DNA from: Thermoplasmata archaeon
Lineage (GTDB): Archaea; Thermoplasmatota; Thermoplasmata; Lutacidiplasmatales; UBA184
DNA: 64,000 nucleotides
Assembly: GCA_027315165.1 (NCBI GenBank)
Contig: DAHUYN010000009.1
Coordinates: 26,628-90,627 of the forward strand
Direction: 5' to 3'
The position numbers and the translations under genes were made by a program. Shown here one piece after another: positions 8,171-16,681 of the stretch (its first letter is position 1; each line of letters starts with the position of its first letter). The notes below the pieces were generated by a model. It was not told the DNA's origin. It did no database searches and saw only the letters and a list, made by a program, of their open reading frames with translations.

Positions 8171-9459
8171 CGGGCCCCCCGGGCGGCCGCGGCCCGCCGC
8201 CCTTCGAGCGACTCGAAGAACGCGTCCATCCGGTTCTTGACCTGGGCCGGGGCGAAGTACCGAGGATCCTCGTGGTCCGATTCGAGGTAGAGCGTCGGGA
8301 CGTCGCGCTCTCGGATGAGCCAGTCGCGGAGGTCACCCTGGCCGGCGGTGAACGACCGACACGACTTGATCCCGTGGATCAGCACGGCGTCGGCCTCGAA
8401 GTCCTTGAGATACCGCTCGATGAGCTGTCGTCGGACCGGCCAGGACTGGTTGACGTAGGCGCCGAGGCTGTACTCGGCGATGCTCTCGAACGGGCGGCTG
8501 GGGTCGTGCAGGAAGCCGGCATCGAAGAGGCCCCCCACCTTCGGATACGTCGCGGCGACCGAGACCGCCCCCCACTTGCGGAAGAAGTCCCAGAAGGTCC
8601 GGTAGTTCGTGTACGGTGGCACCCCCTCGACGACGAGTCGGAACCTCTCCTCCGGCACGGCGAACTCGCCGGCCTTCACGCGCTGCTCGACCTCCTCGTT
8701 GACGTGCTCGTAGAACGCGGTGGCCTCTCGAGTCCCTCGGAGGACGTTGATCGGGAACATGTAGAAGACCGCCTCGAAGTACGCCTCGATCGGGGACGGG
8801 CGGTGCCGCCCCGCGTTGAGGTAGCGGACCCACCCCTCCTCGGCGCGCCGGCTCTCGGCGAGGACCCGCTTGAGCTCGTTGATGTCGAAGTCGCGGCCCG
8901 TGCGCTTCTCGAGGTCGTGGACGAACTCCCAGAGCTGCGCGACGAGGTACTCGACGTCCTCCTTGCGGATCGCCTCCTCGCGCTGGTACGGCACGTCGTA
9001 CGTGACCATCGGGGCCCCGTACGTCTCGGAGAGCGCCTCCCACCACTTCACGTAGACGTAGCAGCCGGAGAAGCTGCAGACGAGCAGGTCGGGACGCGGG
9101 ATCTTGCCGAAGGAGGTCGTGCCTCCGCGAGCCTGGAGCCCGAGGTCGTTCTTGACGTAGCCGCAGACGTCGAGCCCGTATCCCATCGACTCGGCGTGGA
9201 GGATGTTGTCGAGCGACTGGTGCTTGATCGCGCAGTTGAGCGCGACGATCTCGGGAAAGACCACCTCGTAGCCGAACGCCCGGACGATCTCGGTGAGGTT
9301 TCCCCCGACGAGCATGTAGGCGACGGGACGCTCCGGTCCGCCGGCCCCCTGGAGCCGCGCGTAGTACTCCTCGACGAGCCTGCGCTGACGGTCGCGCCCG
9401 CTCTCGAGGGCATCGGGAGGCCCCGGTGGCGCCACGGCCGCAGACGCCTCAGTCGGCAT
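8167..9459 (-). CDS. bcrB: Benzoyl-CoA reductase subunit B (BcrB/BadE/BzdO type)
   Basis: A 430-residue protein of the 2-hydroxyacyl-CoA dehydratase superfamily and the second substrate-module subunit. Typical features are MLVGGNLTEIVRAFGYEVVF near 49-68 and cysteines at 76, 99 (GLDVCGYVKND), 128 and 133 (CSFSGCYVYVKWW). A late Cys in HGIKSCRSFTAGQ is followed by a LYLESDHEDPRYFAPAQVKNR-type C-terminal block, which is characteristic of BcrB-like subunits. Several of these cysteines should ligate the [4Fe-4S] cluster near benzoyl-CoA. The start at 9459 overlaps the oah stop by 11 bases, and its stop overlaps the bcrA start as ATGA, so the operon is translationally coupled. Confidence 0.87.
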   Translation of the reverse strand: MPTEASAAVAPPGPPDALESGRDRQRRLVEEYYARLQGAGGPERPVAYMLVGGNLTEIVRAFGYEVVFPEIVALNCAIKHQSLDNILHAESMGYGLDVCGYVKNDLGLQARGGTTSFGKIPRPDLLVCSFSGCYVYVKWWEALSETYGAPMVTYDVPYQREEAIRKEDVEYLVAQLWEFVHDLEKRTGRDFDINELKRVLAESRRAEEGWVRYLNAGRHRPSPIEAYFEAVFYMFPINVLRGTREATAFYEHVNEEVEQRVKAGEFAVPEERFRLVVEGVPPYTNYRTFWDFFRKWGAVSVAATYPKVGGLFDAGFLHDPSRPFESIAEYSLGAYVNQSWPVRRQLIERYLKDFEADAVLIHGIKSCRSFTAGQGDLRDWLIRERDVPTLYLESDHEDPRYFAPAQVKNRMDAFFESLEGRRAAAARGAR

Positions 9460-10573
9460 CGCGCGAACCTCCGGCCGGCGACAGGGCGCCGCCGCAGACC
9501 CCGCAGTACGCGAACTTCTCCGGAAGGTTCTTGGCGCCGCAGGACGGGCAGGCCCGTAACGGGGGGCCGTGGAAGTACTCGACCCCGGTGCCTTCCGCGA
9601 GCTCCGTCCTTAGCCCCGCGACGTTCGCCTTCCGCTTCTCGACGAAGGCGTTCATCCCCTCGAGCGGCTCCCGGTTCGCGAAGTGGAGCGTGAGCCAGTC
9701 GCGGGCGTGGCCGATCGTGCTGTGCCAACCGAGCTCCTTCCAGAAGTTGACCTGCTGCTTCGTGTACCGCAGGCACTCGGGGAACATCCCGAGAAGCCGC
9801 TCGGCCAGTCCGTCGACCTCGGCGTCGAGGGGGCCGAGGTCGAGCGAGTAGCCGTCGCTCCCCTTCGCGGCCGCGGCGATCGCGGCGCTCGTCGGCTCGC
9901 TGAGAAGCTCACCGTCGTGGCGGACGCTCGGCGCCACCCGGGAGACCAGGCCCCACGCGAGGGCCTGCGCCGCGGGGACGCGCTCGTTGAGCAGAAGCAT
10001 CTGGCGTGCCCGGCGGTCCCCGACCGCGAGGGGCAGCCACTGGGTCGCGCCACCCGCCGCCACCGAGCCGACACCGACCCCGACCTGGCCGAGGTAGATG
10101 TGCGACGCGGCGACCGAGAGATCGCACGCCAGGTGGAGCTCGTTTCCGCCGCCGACCGTGATCCCGTTGAGGCGCGCGATCGTGGGCTTCCCGCACTTGA
10201 GAAGCCCCTCGACAACGCTCTGGAAGTGACCCATGTACTCCCAGTACTCGTGCGGGCGCCGGGTGTACCGGTGGGCGTACTCCTTGACGTCCCCGCCCGT
10301 GCAGAAGGCCCGGGTGCCGGAGCCCGTGAGCACGAGGACACCCACGCGGTCGTCCCTCGTCGCCTCGCCGATCGCCTGGGCGAGCTCGATGAGCGTCTCC
10401 GTCGTGTAGGCGTTCAGGGCGTCGGGACGGTCGAGGGTGATCCGCGCCACGTGGCCCTTCCTCTCGTAGCGAAGGTCGTGGTAGGCCGAGGTCTTGGAGG
10501 TACCGGAACGACCGGTGCCGGTCGGCGAGGCTTCGGGGCGTGGCGGTCTCGGCCGACCTTCGTTGCGGGCCAT
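9449..10573 (-). CDS. oah: 6-oxocyclohex-1-ene-1-carbonyl-CoA hydrolase with C-terminal zinc ribbon
   Basis: A 374-residue crotonase-fold enzyme. The core starts at ARITLDRPDALNAYT and holds the oxyanion-hole stretch TGGDVKEYAHRY, the GGGNELHLACDL motif and the block GSVAAGGATQWLPLAVGDRR that I recognise from Oah/BamA ring-opening hydrolases. It also has the late KELGWHSTIGHARDWLTLH region. Oah adds water to 6-oxocyclohex-1-ene-1-carbonyl-CoA and hydrolyses the ring to a pimeloyl-type CoA. The last 40 residues contain CPSC and CGVCGG, a four-Cys zinc ribbon that I do not associate with known Oah proteins. ATG 10573 is preferred to an upstream TTG at 10609. It is the first gene of the six-gene operon. 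Confidence 0.85.
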   Translation of the reverse strand: MARNEGRPRPPRPEASPTGTGRSGTSKTSAYHDLRYERKGHVARITLDRPDALNAYTTETLIELAQAIGEATRDDRVGVLVLTGSGTRAFCTGGDVKEYAHRYTRRPHEYWEYMGHFQSVVEGLLKCGKPTIARLNGITVGGGNELHLACDLSVAASHIYLGQVGVGVGSVAAGGATQWLPLAVGDRRARQMLLLNERVPAAQALAWGLVSRVAPSVRHDGELLSEPTSAAIAAAAKGSDGYSLDLGPLDAEVDGLAERLLGMFPECLRYTKQQVNFWKELGWHSTIGHARDWLTLHFANREPLEGMNAFVEKRKANVAGLRTELAEGTGVEYFHGPPLRACPSCGAKNLPEKFAYCGVCGGALSPAGGSRDAD

Positions 10574-10700
10574 CGGCGTCTCCGGGCCGGCATGCGGCCC
10601 GGCGACCAAGCGGCTTACCCCGAACCGGTACGGGGTGGCCCGGCGCCCGCGCGCGGGGGTCGGGTGGGGGCCCGCGGCGTTGCCGGGGCGCTCGGCCGTG

Positions 10701-10708
10701 AGATAGTC
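10701..10708 (+). promoter_or_regulatory. Possible TATA-like box for the hydratase gene
   Basis: AGATAGTC is the only A/T-rich stretch in the oah/hydratase divergent gap on this strand and lies 30 bases before the ATG at 10738, a suitable distance for an archaeal box A and a leaderless mRNA. It is a weak match, called on position. Confidence 0.25.
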
Positions 10709-10737
10709 AGATGAACCCGGGCCGAGTGCGGGCGAGC

Positions 10738-11520
10738 ATGCCGGTCCGATTCGAGGTCGAGGCGCGGGTCGCCCGGATCACGCTCGACCGACCGGAGGCG
10801 CTCAACGCGATCGACCCCGAGATGCAGGAGCAGCTCGTGGCGGCATGGCGCCGGTTCCGCGACGACGACGGGCTCCACGTCGCGGTCCTCGAGGGCGCCG
10901 GACCCAGGGCGTTCTGCGCCGGCGTCGACGTGAAGCGAATGGGGGAGCTCTATGACGTCGGAGCCGCCTCGAGCCGTCGCGAGCTCTGGAACCGCGCGCC
11001 GGGGCTCGGGGGGATCACCCGGAACCTCGACCCCGGCAAGCCCGTGATCGCGGCGATCCACGGCTTCTGCGTCGGCGGCGGCCTCGAGCTCGCTCTCGCC
11101 TGCGACCTCCGCTACGCGAGCGAGGACGCCACCTTCGCCTTTCCCGAGGTGAAGTGGGCGATCATTCCCGGTCAGGGCGGCACGCAGCGGCTTCCGCGCG
11201 TCGTGGCGCCGAACCTCGCCCTCGAGATGATCCTCTCAACGGAGCCGATCTCGGCCGCGCGGGCCGCTGAGATCGGCCTCGTCAACCGGACCGTGCCGCG
11301 TGCGGAGCTTCTCCCCACCGCCCTCGCGATGGCCCACCGTCTCGCCGAGCTTCCGACCCGTGCGGTCCGGGTCGCGAGGGAGGCGGTGCTGCGGGGGCTC
11401 GACCTTCCGCTCTCGGACGCTCTCCGGCTCGAACAGGACCTGGCCGACCCGCTCCGCGACAGCACGGAGAACCGCGCGGCGCGAGCCCGGTTCGGCGTCA
11501 AGGGGCCTCCGCCGAGCTGA
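10738..11520 (+). CDS. Enoyl-CoA hydratase family protein, candidate cyclohexa-1,5-diene-1-carbonyl-CoA hydratase
   Basis: About 260 residues with a complete crotonase fold: ARITLDRPEALNAI, oxyanion-hole residues in GPRAFCAGVDVKRM, GGGLELALACDLRYA with the first catalytic Glu, and FPEVKWAIIPGQGGTQRLPR with the second. Both glutamates of a hydratase are present. It is divergent from the benzoyl-CoA operon, sharing a gap of about 160 bases. Context suggests the hydratase step between benzoyl-CoA reductase and Had, but the sequence could equally be a general beta-oxidation hydratase. An in-frame ATG at 10711 is possible. I prefer 10738 because an AGATAGTC box at 10701-10708 would then give a leaderless start, and because the domain begins right after it. 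Confidence 0.7.
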   Translation: MPVRFEVEARVARITLDRPEALNAIDPEMQEQLVAAWRRFRDDDGLHVAVLEGAGPRAFCAGVDVKRMGELYDVGAASSRRELWNRAPGLGGITRNLDPGKPVIAAIHGFCVGGGLELALACDLRYASEDATFAFPEVKWAIIPGQGGTQRLPRVVAPNLALEMILSTEPISAARAAEIGLVNRTVPRAELLPTALAMAHRLAELPTRAVRVAREAVLRGLDLPLSDALRLEQDLADPLRDSTENRAARARFGVKGPPPS

Positions 11521-11563
11521 GAGCGGGACTCGCTCGGAAGCGAGGGGCCGAGGGTCCCGTCGC

Positions 11564-13183
11564 TCAGCCCGGCGCCCCCGCGTGAGGGCCCGCGGAGGAG
11601 GCGGGTCCCGGGGCGCGACGGGAGGCGATCACGTCGTCGATGCGCAGGATCATCGCGGCGGCCTCGGTCGCTCCCTGGATCGCCTGTCGACCGACCCGGA
11701 TCGGCTCGACCGCGACCTCGCGCATGTCGGCGATCCGTGCGTTGAGCACGTCCACGCCCGCATCGCGCTCGCCCGAGGCATGACGTCGCCTCAGCTCGAT
11801 CAGCGCGTCGAGGGTGCTCATGCCCGCGTTCTCGGCGAGCGTCGACGGGATCACCTCGAGCGCGTCCGCGAACCGCTCGACGGCGATCTGCTCCCGACCT
11901 CCGATGCGGGCGGCGAGGTCGCGGAGCCGGAGGCTGAGCTCGATGGCCGCAGCCCCCGCACCGGTGACAACGAGGCCATCCTCGATCGCTCCGCCGACGG
12001 TCGACAGCGCGTCGACGAGCGAGCGCTCGACCTCGGCGAGGACGTGCTCCGAGCCACCGCGAAGGAGCAGGGAGACGGACCGGGCCCCTTCGCAGCCGGT
12101 CACGAACGTGAGCCGGTCCTCACCGATGTGCCTCTCCTCGACGCGCGCGGCGGTCCCGAGGTCGCTCGACCGGAGCTCCTCGGGCCGCGAGACGATCTCG
12201 GCGCCGGTCGCCTTGGCGAGCAGTTCGAGGTCCGCTCGCTTCGCCCGTCGGACGGCGTAGATACCGGCCCGGGCGAAGTGCTCGGCCGCGAGGTCGTCGA
12301 TCCCCTTCTCGGCGACGAGCACGTTGGCTCCGGTGCGCCGCACCGAGTCGACCATCTCGGCGACGAGGCGCTCCTCCTCGCTCAGGAACGACTGCATCTG
12401 GTCCGGCGCGGTGATCCGGATCTCGGCACTGAGTTCCGTCTTTCGCACCTCGACGGCCCCGGCGAGCAGCGCGAGGTGGGCGGGCGCGACCGTCCGCGGC
12501 ATCGCGCTGTGCGCTACCTCGAGCTCGAGGATGTGCCCTTCGAGGAGTTCGCTGTGGGAGATGTCCCCGCCGGTCCGACGGACGATCTGGACGTTCCGCT
12601 TGTCGAACGTGAAACGACCCTCGTGCTCCTCGAGCACCGCCTCGACGGCGCCGACCGCGAGGTCGGCGAGCTGCTCGCGGTAGGAGGCGACCCCCTTCGA
12701 GATCATCGACGTCATGGCGATCCGGCGCAGAAGGTCGCGGTCGCCCCGGTGGACGGGACGCCCTACCTCGCGGAGCTGCTCGATCGCTCGCTGGGCCGCG
12801 AGCCGGTAGCCCTGTGTGATCACCGTCGGATGGATATGCTCCTCGAGCAGCTCCTCGGCCTTGTGGAGGAGCTCGCCGGCCAGGATGACGGAGGTCTTGG
12901 TCCCGTCGCCGCATTCGAGGTCCTGCGACTTCGCGAGCTCGGCGAGCATCTTCGCCGCCGGGTGCTGGATCTCCATCTCCTGGACGATCGTCGCGCCGTC
13001 GTTCGTGATCACGACGTCGCCGGCCGAGTCGACGAGCATCTTGTCCATTCCCTTGGGGCCGAGCGTGGAGCGGATCGACTCGGCGAGGGCGCGCGCCGCG
13101 CGTATGTTCTCTCGTTGGGCGTCCTTCCCTTCGGCTCGCTCCGTTCCTTCCCGGAGCAGGAGCACCGGCGTTCCCGCGAGCAT
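11564..13183 (-). CDS. Thermosome (group II chaperonin) subunit
   Basis: A 539-residue group II chaperonin. The ATP site shows [11 protein letters not shown] (39-49), ITNDGATI (59-66) and GDGTKTSV at 92-99. The usual archaeal form of the last motif is GDGTTTAV, so the Thr-to-Lys change is worth noting. The conserved C-terminal region with [27 protein letters not shown] and [15 protein letters not shown] is complete. The tail lacks a Gly-Gly-Met repeat and ends in Ala/Pro/Gly. The protein assembles in two stacked rings that fold cytosolic proteins in an ATP cycle. A strong GGAGGGAG ribosome site sits just before the ATG. It stands alone and is convergent with the hydratase gene. This is a firm archaeal marker. 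Confidence 0.95.
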   Translation of the reverse strand: MLAGTPVLLLREGTERAEGKDAQRENIRAARALAESIRSTLGPKGMDKMLVDSAGDVVITNDGATIVQEMEIQHPAAKMLAELAKSQDLECGDGTKTSVILAGELLHKAEELLEEHIHPTVITQGYRLAAQRAIEQLREVGRPVHRGDRDLLRRIAMTSMISKGVASYREQLADLAVGAVEAVLEEHEGRFTFDKRNVQIVRRTGGDISHSELLEGHILELEVAHSAMPRTVAPAHLALLAGAVEVRKTELSAEIRITAPDQMQSFLSEEERLVAEMVDSVRRTGANVLVAEKGIDDLAAEHFARAGIYAVRRAKRADLELLAKATGAEIVSRPEELRSSDLGTAARVEERHIGEDRLTFVTGCEGARSVSLLLRGGSEHVLAEVERSLVDALSTVGGAIEDGLVVTGAGAAAIELSLRLRDLAARIGGREQIAVERFADALEVIPSTLAENAGMSTLDALIELRRRHASGERDAGVDVLNARIADMREVAVEPIRVGRQAIQGATEAAAMILRIDDVIASRRAPGPASSAGPHAGAPG

Positions 13184-13555
13184 CGTCTCCCTCCTCCTGG
13201 AGGACGCGCGTCACACCATAGGCGTCGGGTGAAGTCGGCTTGACCCGGGATCCCGCGTGGCCCGGGACCTGCGCTATGGCCCCGGGATCGGACTCGAGGT
13301 CCTCCGTGCCGACCCAGGGATCCGAGCCGGTACGGAGCTCGCCCTCACACCGGTCCCCGACCGACCCTTGCCGAGGCAGAAATCCACCGTCCCTATCGCG
13401 CGCGAGCCGTGCGCATGGTAGCGAAGACGGCTTGAGCCCCCTGCTTGTGCGTGGCGCGCCACCATGCCTCGGGCCGCAGCACGCTTCCGACCTACCGACA
13501 GGCCGTGCCGGGCCCCCGGTGCCTCACGTCGCCCGACGGCGAACGGGGGGGAGGG
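13184..13555. other. Intergenic region between thermosome and ATP-grasp fusion gene
   Basis: These 372 bases between two divergent genes hold a ribosome site at each end (GGAGGGAG before the thermosome ATG on the minus strand, GGGGGGAGGG before 13556 on the plus strand). I find no RNA gene or convincing small ORF. An open frame extends upstream of 13556 to 13445, but it has poor codon use. Confidence 0.5.
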
Positions 13556-15145
13556 ATGACCTCTCGGGGACGGGTGCTCGTCCTCGACGGGGAGTCCGGA
13601 GAGAGCGCTCTGGCCGTCGTGCGCTCGCTGGGCCGCAGGGGGTACGAGGTCGAGCTCGGGTTCTCGGAGGGCGCGCCACGCCGGGCCGCGGTCTCTCGAT
13701 ACGTCGCTCGGGCGCGCATCTACCCGGAGGCGACGCATGCGACCGAGCGGTTCCACGAGACGCTCCTGCGCTGGGCGCCGACGGTCGGGGCCGTGATCCC
13801 GATCAAGGAGCCCACGCTCCTCGCGACGGCCTCGATCCGCAGCGAGCTCGAGTCGGCAGGAGCTCGTGTGCCGATCGCCGACCACGACACGCTCCGGACC
13901 GCGACGGACAAGGTCGCGATGCTCGAGCTCGCCCGGCGGGCGGGGCTCCGGGTGCCCCGATCCCGAATCGTGGCGAGCCTCGAGGCCGCGCGCGGGGCCT
14001 CCGGAGAGCTCGGGGTCCCCGTCGTGATGAAGTCGTCCACGGAGATCGGACTCCTGCCCGTCGAGCGTCACTTCCTCGTCTCCGACCTGGCGTCACCGAC
14101 GTTCGTGACGGAGTTCGACCGGCTCTCTCGGTTCGGGCCGGTGGTCCTCCAGGAGTACATCGTCGGTCAGGGGGCGGGGATCGCCCTGCTCTACAACCGT
14201 CGCTCGGAGCTCCTCGCGTACTCTGGGCACCGGAGGAGGTTCGAGCAGATCTCCGACGGAGGTCCGAGCGTTCTCGCGCGCACCGACGTGCACGCGGAGG
14301 CGCTCGTCCAGTCACGTCGCCTCCTCGAGTCCCTGCCGTGGCAGGGGCTCGCCCTGGTCGAGTTCCGGATCGACGGTGCGGGGCGACCCGTGTACATGGA
14401 GGTGAATCCGCGGGTCTGGGGGACGCTCCCCCTCGCCGTGGACTCCGGGGTGGATTTTCCGAGCCTCCTGCTCGAACGGTTCGACGGGCCCGCCCCGCCG
14501 GTCCCGCTCGGTCCCCGGCGTCGTCGGGGATACCTCTCCCTCGAGGCGCTCATCACGTCGCGTGGTGCCCCGCGTGAGAAGCGCCCGCGCCTGAGCCGCT
14601 TCCTTCTCGAGCTCGCACGGAGCTCCCGGGGCCTGTCGGTGCGGGAGTTCCAGGGACACGACCCTGCCCCGATGGTCGAGGAGTTCTTCCACGTCCTCCG
14701 GGCGCGTGCGACGCAGGGCCGGGTGGCGCGCGTAGACCGCCTGCTCTTCGGCCCGCCGGTCGACTACGCCGACCTCTACCGACGGGGCGTGCGCACCGTC
14801 GTCGACCTGCGGGAGCCACGTGAGGTCGGCTCGAGGCCCCTACCGGTCCCGCCGGGGCTCACACGTCGGGCCTTTCCGATCGTCGACGACACGGGGGTCC
14901 CGCCCGAACGGTTCCGCGAGCTGATCGAGACGCTCTCGCGCGCCCTCCGCGAAGGCGGGGTCTACGTGCACTGCCGGCAGGGAAAGGGCCGCGCCCCGAT
15001 GACGGCCGTCGGCTGGCTCGTCTCAAACGGCGTCGGTCTCGAGGAGGCGTTCGACCAGGTCTACCGAGCCCGCCCGTTCTCCTATCTCAACGCCGTCCAG
15101 CGGAACTCCGTCGTCGAGCTGGCGGGGTCGTTGCGCCCCGACTAG
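13556..15145 (+). CDS. ATP-grasp ligase fused to a dual-specificity protein phosphatase domain
   Basis: A 529-residue two-domain protein. Residues 1-330 are an ATP-grasp enzyme: an N-terminal Rossmann-like part (VLVLDGESGESALAVVRSLG), then TDKVAMLELARRAGLRVP, VVMKSSTEIG, VVLQEYIVGQG and the metal-binding LVEFRIDGAG...YMEVNPRVWG. The C-terminal 150 residues are a dual-specificity/tyrosine phosphatase-like domain with GVRTVVDLREP and the catalytic loop HCRQGKGR, giving nucleophile Cys473 and Arg479. Asp in PIVDDTG is a candidate general acid. ATP-grasp enzymes join a carboxylate to an amine through an acyl phosphate. The phosphatase partner could remove phosphate from the product or a regulatory protein. 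I do not know a characterised protein with this architecture. The start at 13556 is chosen for its GGGGGGAGGG ribosome site. Confidence 0.85.
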   Translation: MTSRGRVLVLDGESGESALAVVRSLGRRGYEVELGFSEGAPRRAAVSRYVARARIYPEATHATERFHETLLRWAPTVGAVIPIKEPTLLATASIRSELESAGARVPIADHDTLRTATDKVAMLELARRAGLRVPRSRIVASLEAARGASGELGVPVVMKSSTEIGLLPVERHFLVSDLASPTFVTEFDRLSRFGPVVLQEYIVGQGAGIALLYNRRSELLAYSGHRRRFEQISDGGPSVLARTDVHAEALVQSRRLLESLPWQGLALVEFRIDGAGRPVYMEVNPRVWGTLPLAVDSGVDFPSLLLERFDGPAPPVPLGPRRRRGYLSLEALITSRGAPREKRPRLSRFLLELARSSRGLSVREFQGHDPAPMVEEFFHVLRARATQGRVARVDRLLFGPPVDYADLYRRGVRTVVDLREPREVGSRPLPVPPGLTRRAFPIVDDTGVPPERFRELIETLSRALREGGVYVHCRQGKGRAPMTAVGWLVSNGVGLEEAFDQVYRARPFSYLNAVQRNSVVELAGSLRPD

Positions 15146-15258
15146 GGGAGCGCCGGGGAGGGTCCGGTCGGGGACACACGGACCCCCGGTACGGCCTTCG
15201 GGGCTCGTCAACCCGGTTCGATGGCGTCGGTTAACCCCCGCAGGGGAAGTACGAATTC

Positions 15259-15789
15259 ATGGTCCTTGGGCCCCTCGAGTCCGCCTGGGTGGTCCCGGCG
15301 GCGCTGGCCGCGTGCGGGCTCCTCTTCCTCGGCGACGCGGCCGTCGAGGGAGGGCCGCGGAGGCACACGCTCGAGACGTTCGCGCTGAACTTCCTCTCGT
15401 TGCCGGTCGGAGGGTTCACGCTCTTCATCGGCGCCCTCGACTGGTACGCGGACGGCTCGCTCACGCTCTTCTCCGGGAGCGCGGTCGCGGTCGGCGCCGT
15501 GCTGGCCGGGCGGTCGCTCCGCGAGATCCCGTGGACCGGCTTCGCGAGCCTCGCCGCCGCGGCCGTGGCGGGCTGGTACCTCGTGCAGCACTCCGCTGGG
15601 TCGCTCCCTCTCCCGGGCATCCTCGCCGTGAGCGCCCTCGTCTTCCTGATCGTCTTCGGCCTGCTCTATCTCATCGAGCTCCCGTTACGGCTTGCCGGTC
15701 TGCTCGCCCTGCCGAGGCCGCTCCTCCTCGCGTTCGGCGTCGCCACGCTCGGCCTTGCCGGGTACTTCGCCCTCCTCGGCATCAACTAA
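15259..15789 (+). CDS. Small multi-pass membrane protein, unknown function
   Basis: A 176-residue hydrophobic protein with about six predicted membrane helices: near 9-25, 48-63, 70-84, 93-110, 118-138 and 150-172. Short polar loops carry GGPRRHT and DWYADG. The frame has consistent G/C third positions and starts with ATG at 15259. No family is recognised. It lies after the ATP-grasp fusion on the same strand, separated by 113 bases, so it may have its own promoter. Confidence 0.7.
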   Translation: MVLGPLESAWVVPAALAACGLLFLGDAAVEGGPRRHTLETFALNFLSLPVGGFTLFIGALDWYADGSLTLFSGSAVAVGAVLAGRSLREIPWTGFASLAAAAVAGWYLVQHSAGSLPLPGILAVSALVFLIVFGLLYLIELPLRLAGLLALPRPLLLAFGVATLGLAGYFALLGIN

Positions 15790-15920
15790 GCGAGCGGTCC
15801 GGTCAGCGGCGCACGGCCGGAGACGCCCCGCCGCCTTCTCGAGGAGGCCGCCGGGCCGCTCCCCTCGTCAAGGCGTACGCGGCCGCCGTCGGGTCGCCGA
15901 ACGGGACCCCAGCGTCGCGC

Positions 15921-16433
15921 TCACGGGCGGGCGCCGCACCTGTCGCACCGGCCGCTGGCGGCATCGTAGAGGCCGCCGCAATAGCGGCACGGGAGCATCA
16001 CCTTCGGAGCCGGCGGAGCGGCCACGTGGATGACGACGGGAGCCGCAGGGTTGCCCGCGACGGGAGGTCCCGGGACCCGCGGGCTTTCGGGGGGCGGCGG
16101 CGGAGCCGGTGGCGGGGGCAACGAGCTTCGGGCGCGCACGATCGCATCGGCCCAGCCCCGGCCGTTCACGACCTCGAACAGAGAACGGCCGTAGTGCGTC
16201 TCGACGGTGAGGAACTCGCGCGAAGGCGTGAGGAACCGGCCGGGCTGACGGCCGATGTGCACGTTCCAGACGCGCTCGACCCCGACGTCGATCACCGTGA
16301 ACGGAGCGATGCCCCCGGCCTCGAAGACGAGTCGGTGCGTCGTCACAGAGAGCGTCCCCGGCGTCACCCGCGCTCCCGCGAGCAGGGTCGCCGCCCCCTG
16401 AACGATGACGGTCTCCTGCGGGTAGAGGATCAT
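15921..16433 (-). CDS. PH/GRAM-like domain protein with C-terminal zinc ribbon
   Basis: About 170 residues. The first 100 look like a PH/GRAM-type beta domain (ETVIVQGAATLLAG, GTLSVTTHRLVFEAGG, a Trp-containing core and EFLTVETHYGRSLFEV). A Pro/Ala-rich linker follows, then CRYCGG...CDRCGA, a four-Cys zinc ribbon at the extreme C-terminus. Such proteins are often membrane-associated or adaptor-like, but no specific role can be claimed. The ATG at 16433 is chosen over an upstream ATG at 16556 because the upstream part is Arg-rich and unlike a domain, and because a TTGATAGA box lies about 25 bases before it. Confidence 0.7.
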   Translation of the reverse strand: MILYPQETVIVQGAATLLAGARVTPGTLSVTTHRLVFEAGGIAPFTVIDVGVERVWNVHIGRQPGRFLTPSREFLTVETHYGRSLFEVVNGRGWADAIVRARSSLPPPPAPPPPPESPRVPGPPVAGNPAAPVVIHVAAPPAPKVMLPCRYCGGLYDAASGRCDRCGARP

Positions 16434-16457
16434 CGCCGTCGCCGCATCGTGGGTCGG

Positions 16458-16468
16458 TCTATCAAGCC
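16458..16468 (-). promoter_or_regulatory. Predicted archaeal box A for the GRAM/zinc-ribbon gene
   Basis: On the minus strand GGCTTGATAGA stands out in otherwise G/C-rich DNA about 25 bases before the ATG at 16433. This spacing would give a leaderless or nearly leaderless transcript. Confidence 0.4.
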
Positions 16469-16681
16469 TTCTTCGCCGCCGGAAGGAGGCCGGCGACACC
16501 CGCTCGGGAAGGCCGACCGCCCGAGCCTCCGATTCCGAGGCCGGGGCCCCATGCATTCTCGCGGGCCGAGCTCGCCGAGGCGGCCGCGGGGGAGTCGACG
16601 GGACCCGGCGCGTCCGGGCGACTCGAGGAGGACCGGCTCCGCCGGCACGAGCGGGCCCGGCCGAGAGCTATCCCAGGTGAC

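Noticed and set aside
6576..8336. 586-residue open frame on the minus strand covering both ATPase subunits
   Set aside because: Only its last 269 residues are protein-like. The first part is the shadow of bcrA in another frame, and the bcrD ATG at 7385 with ATGA coupling explains it.
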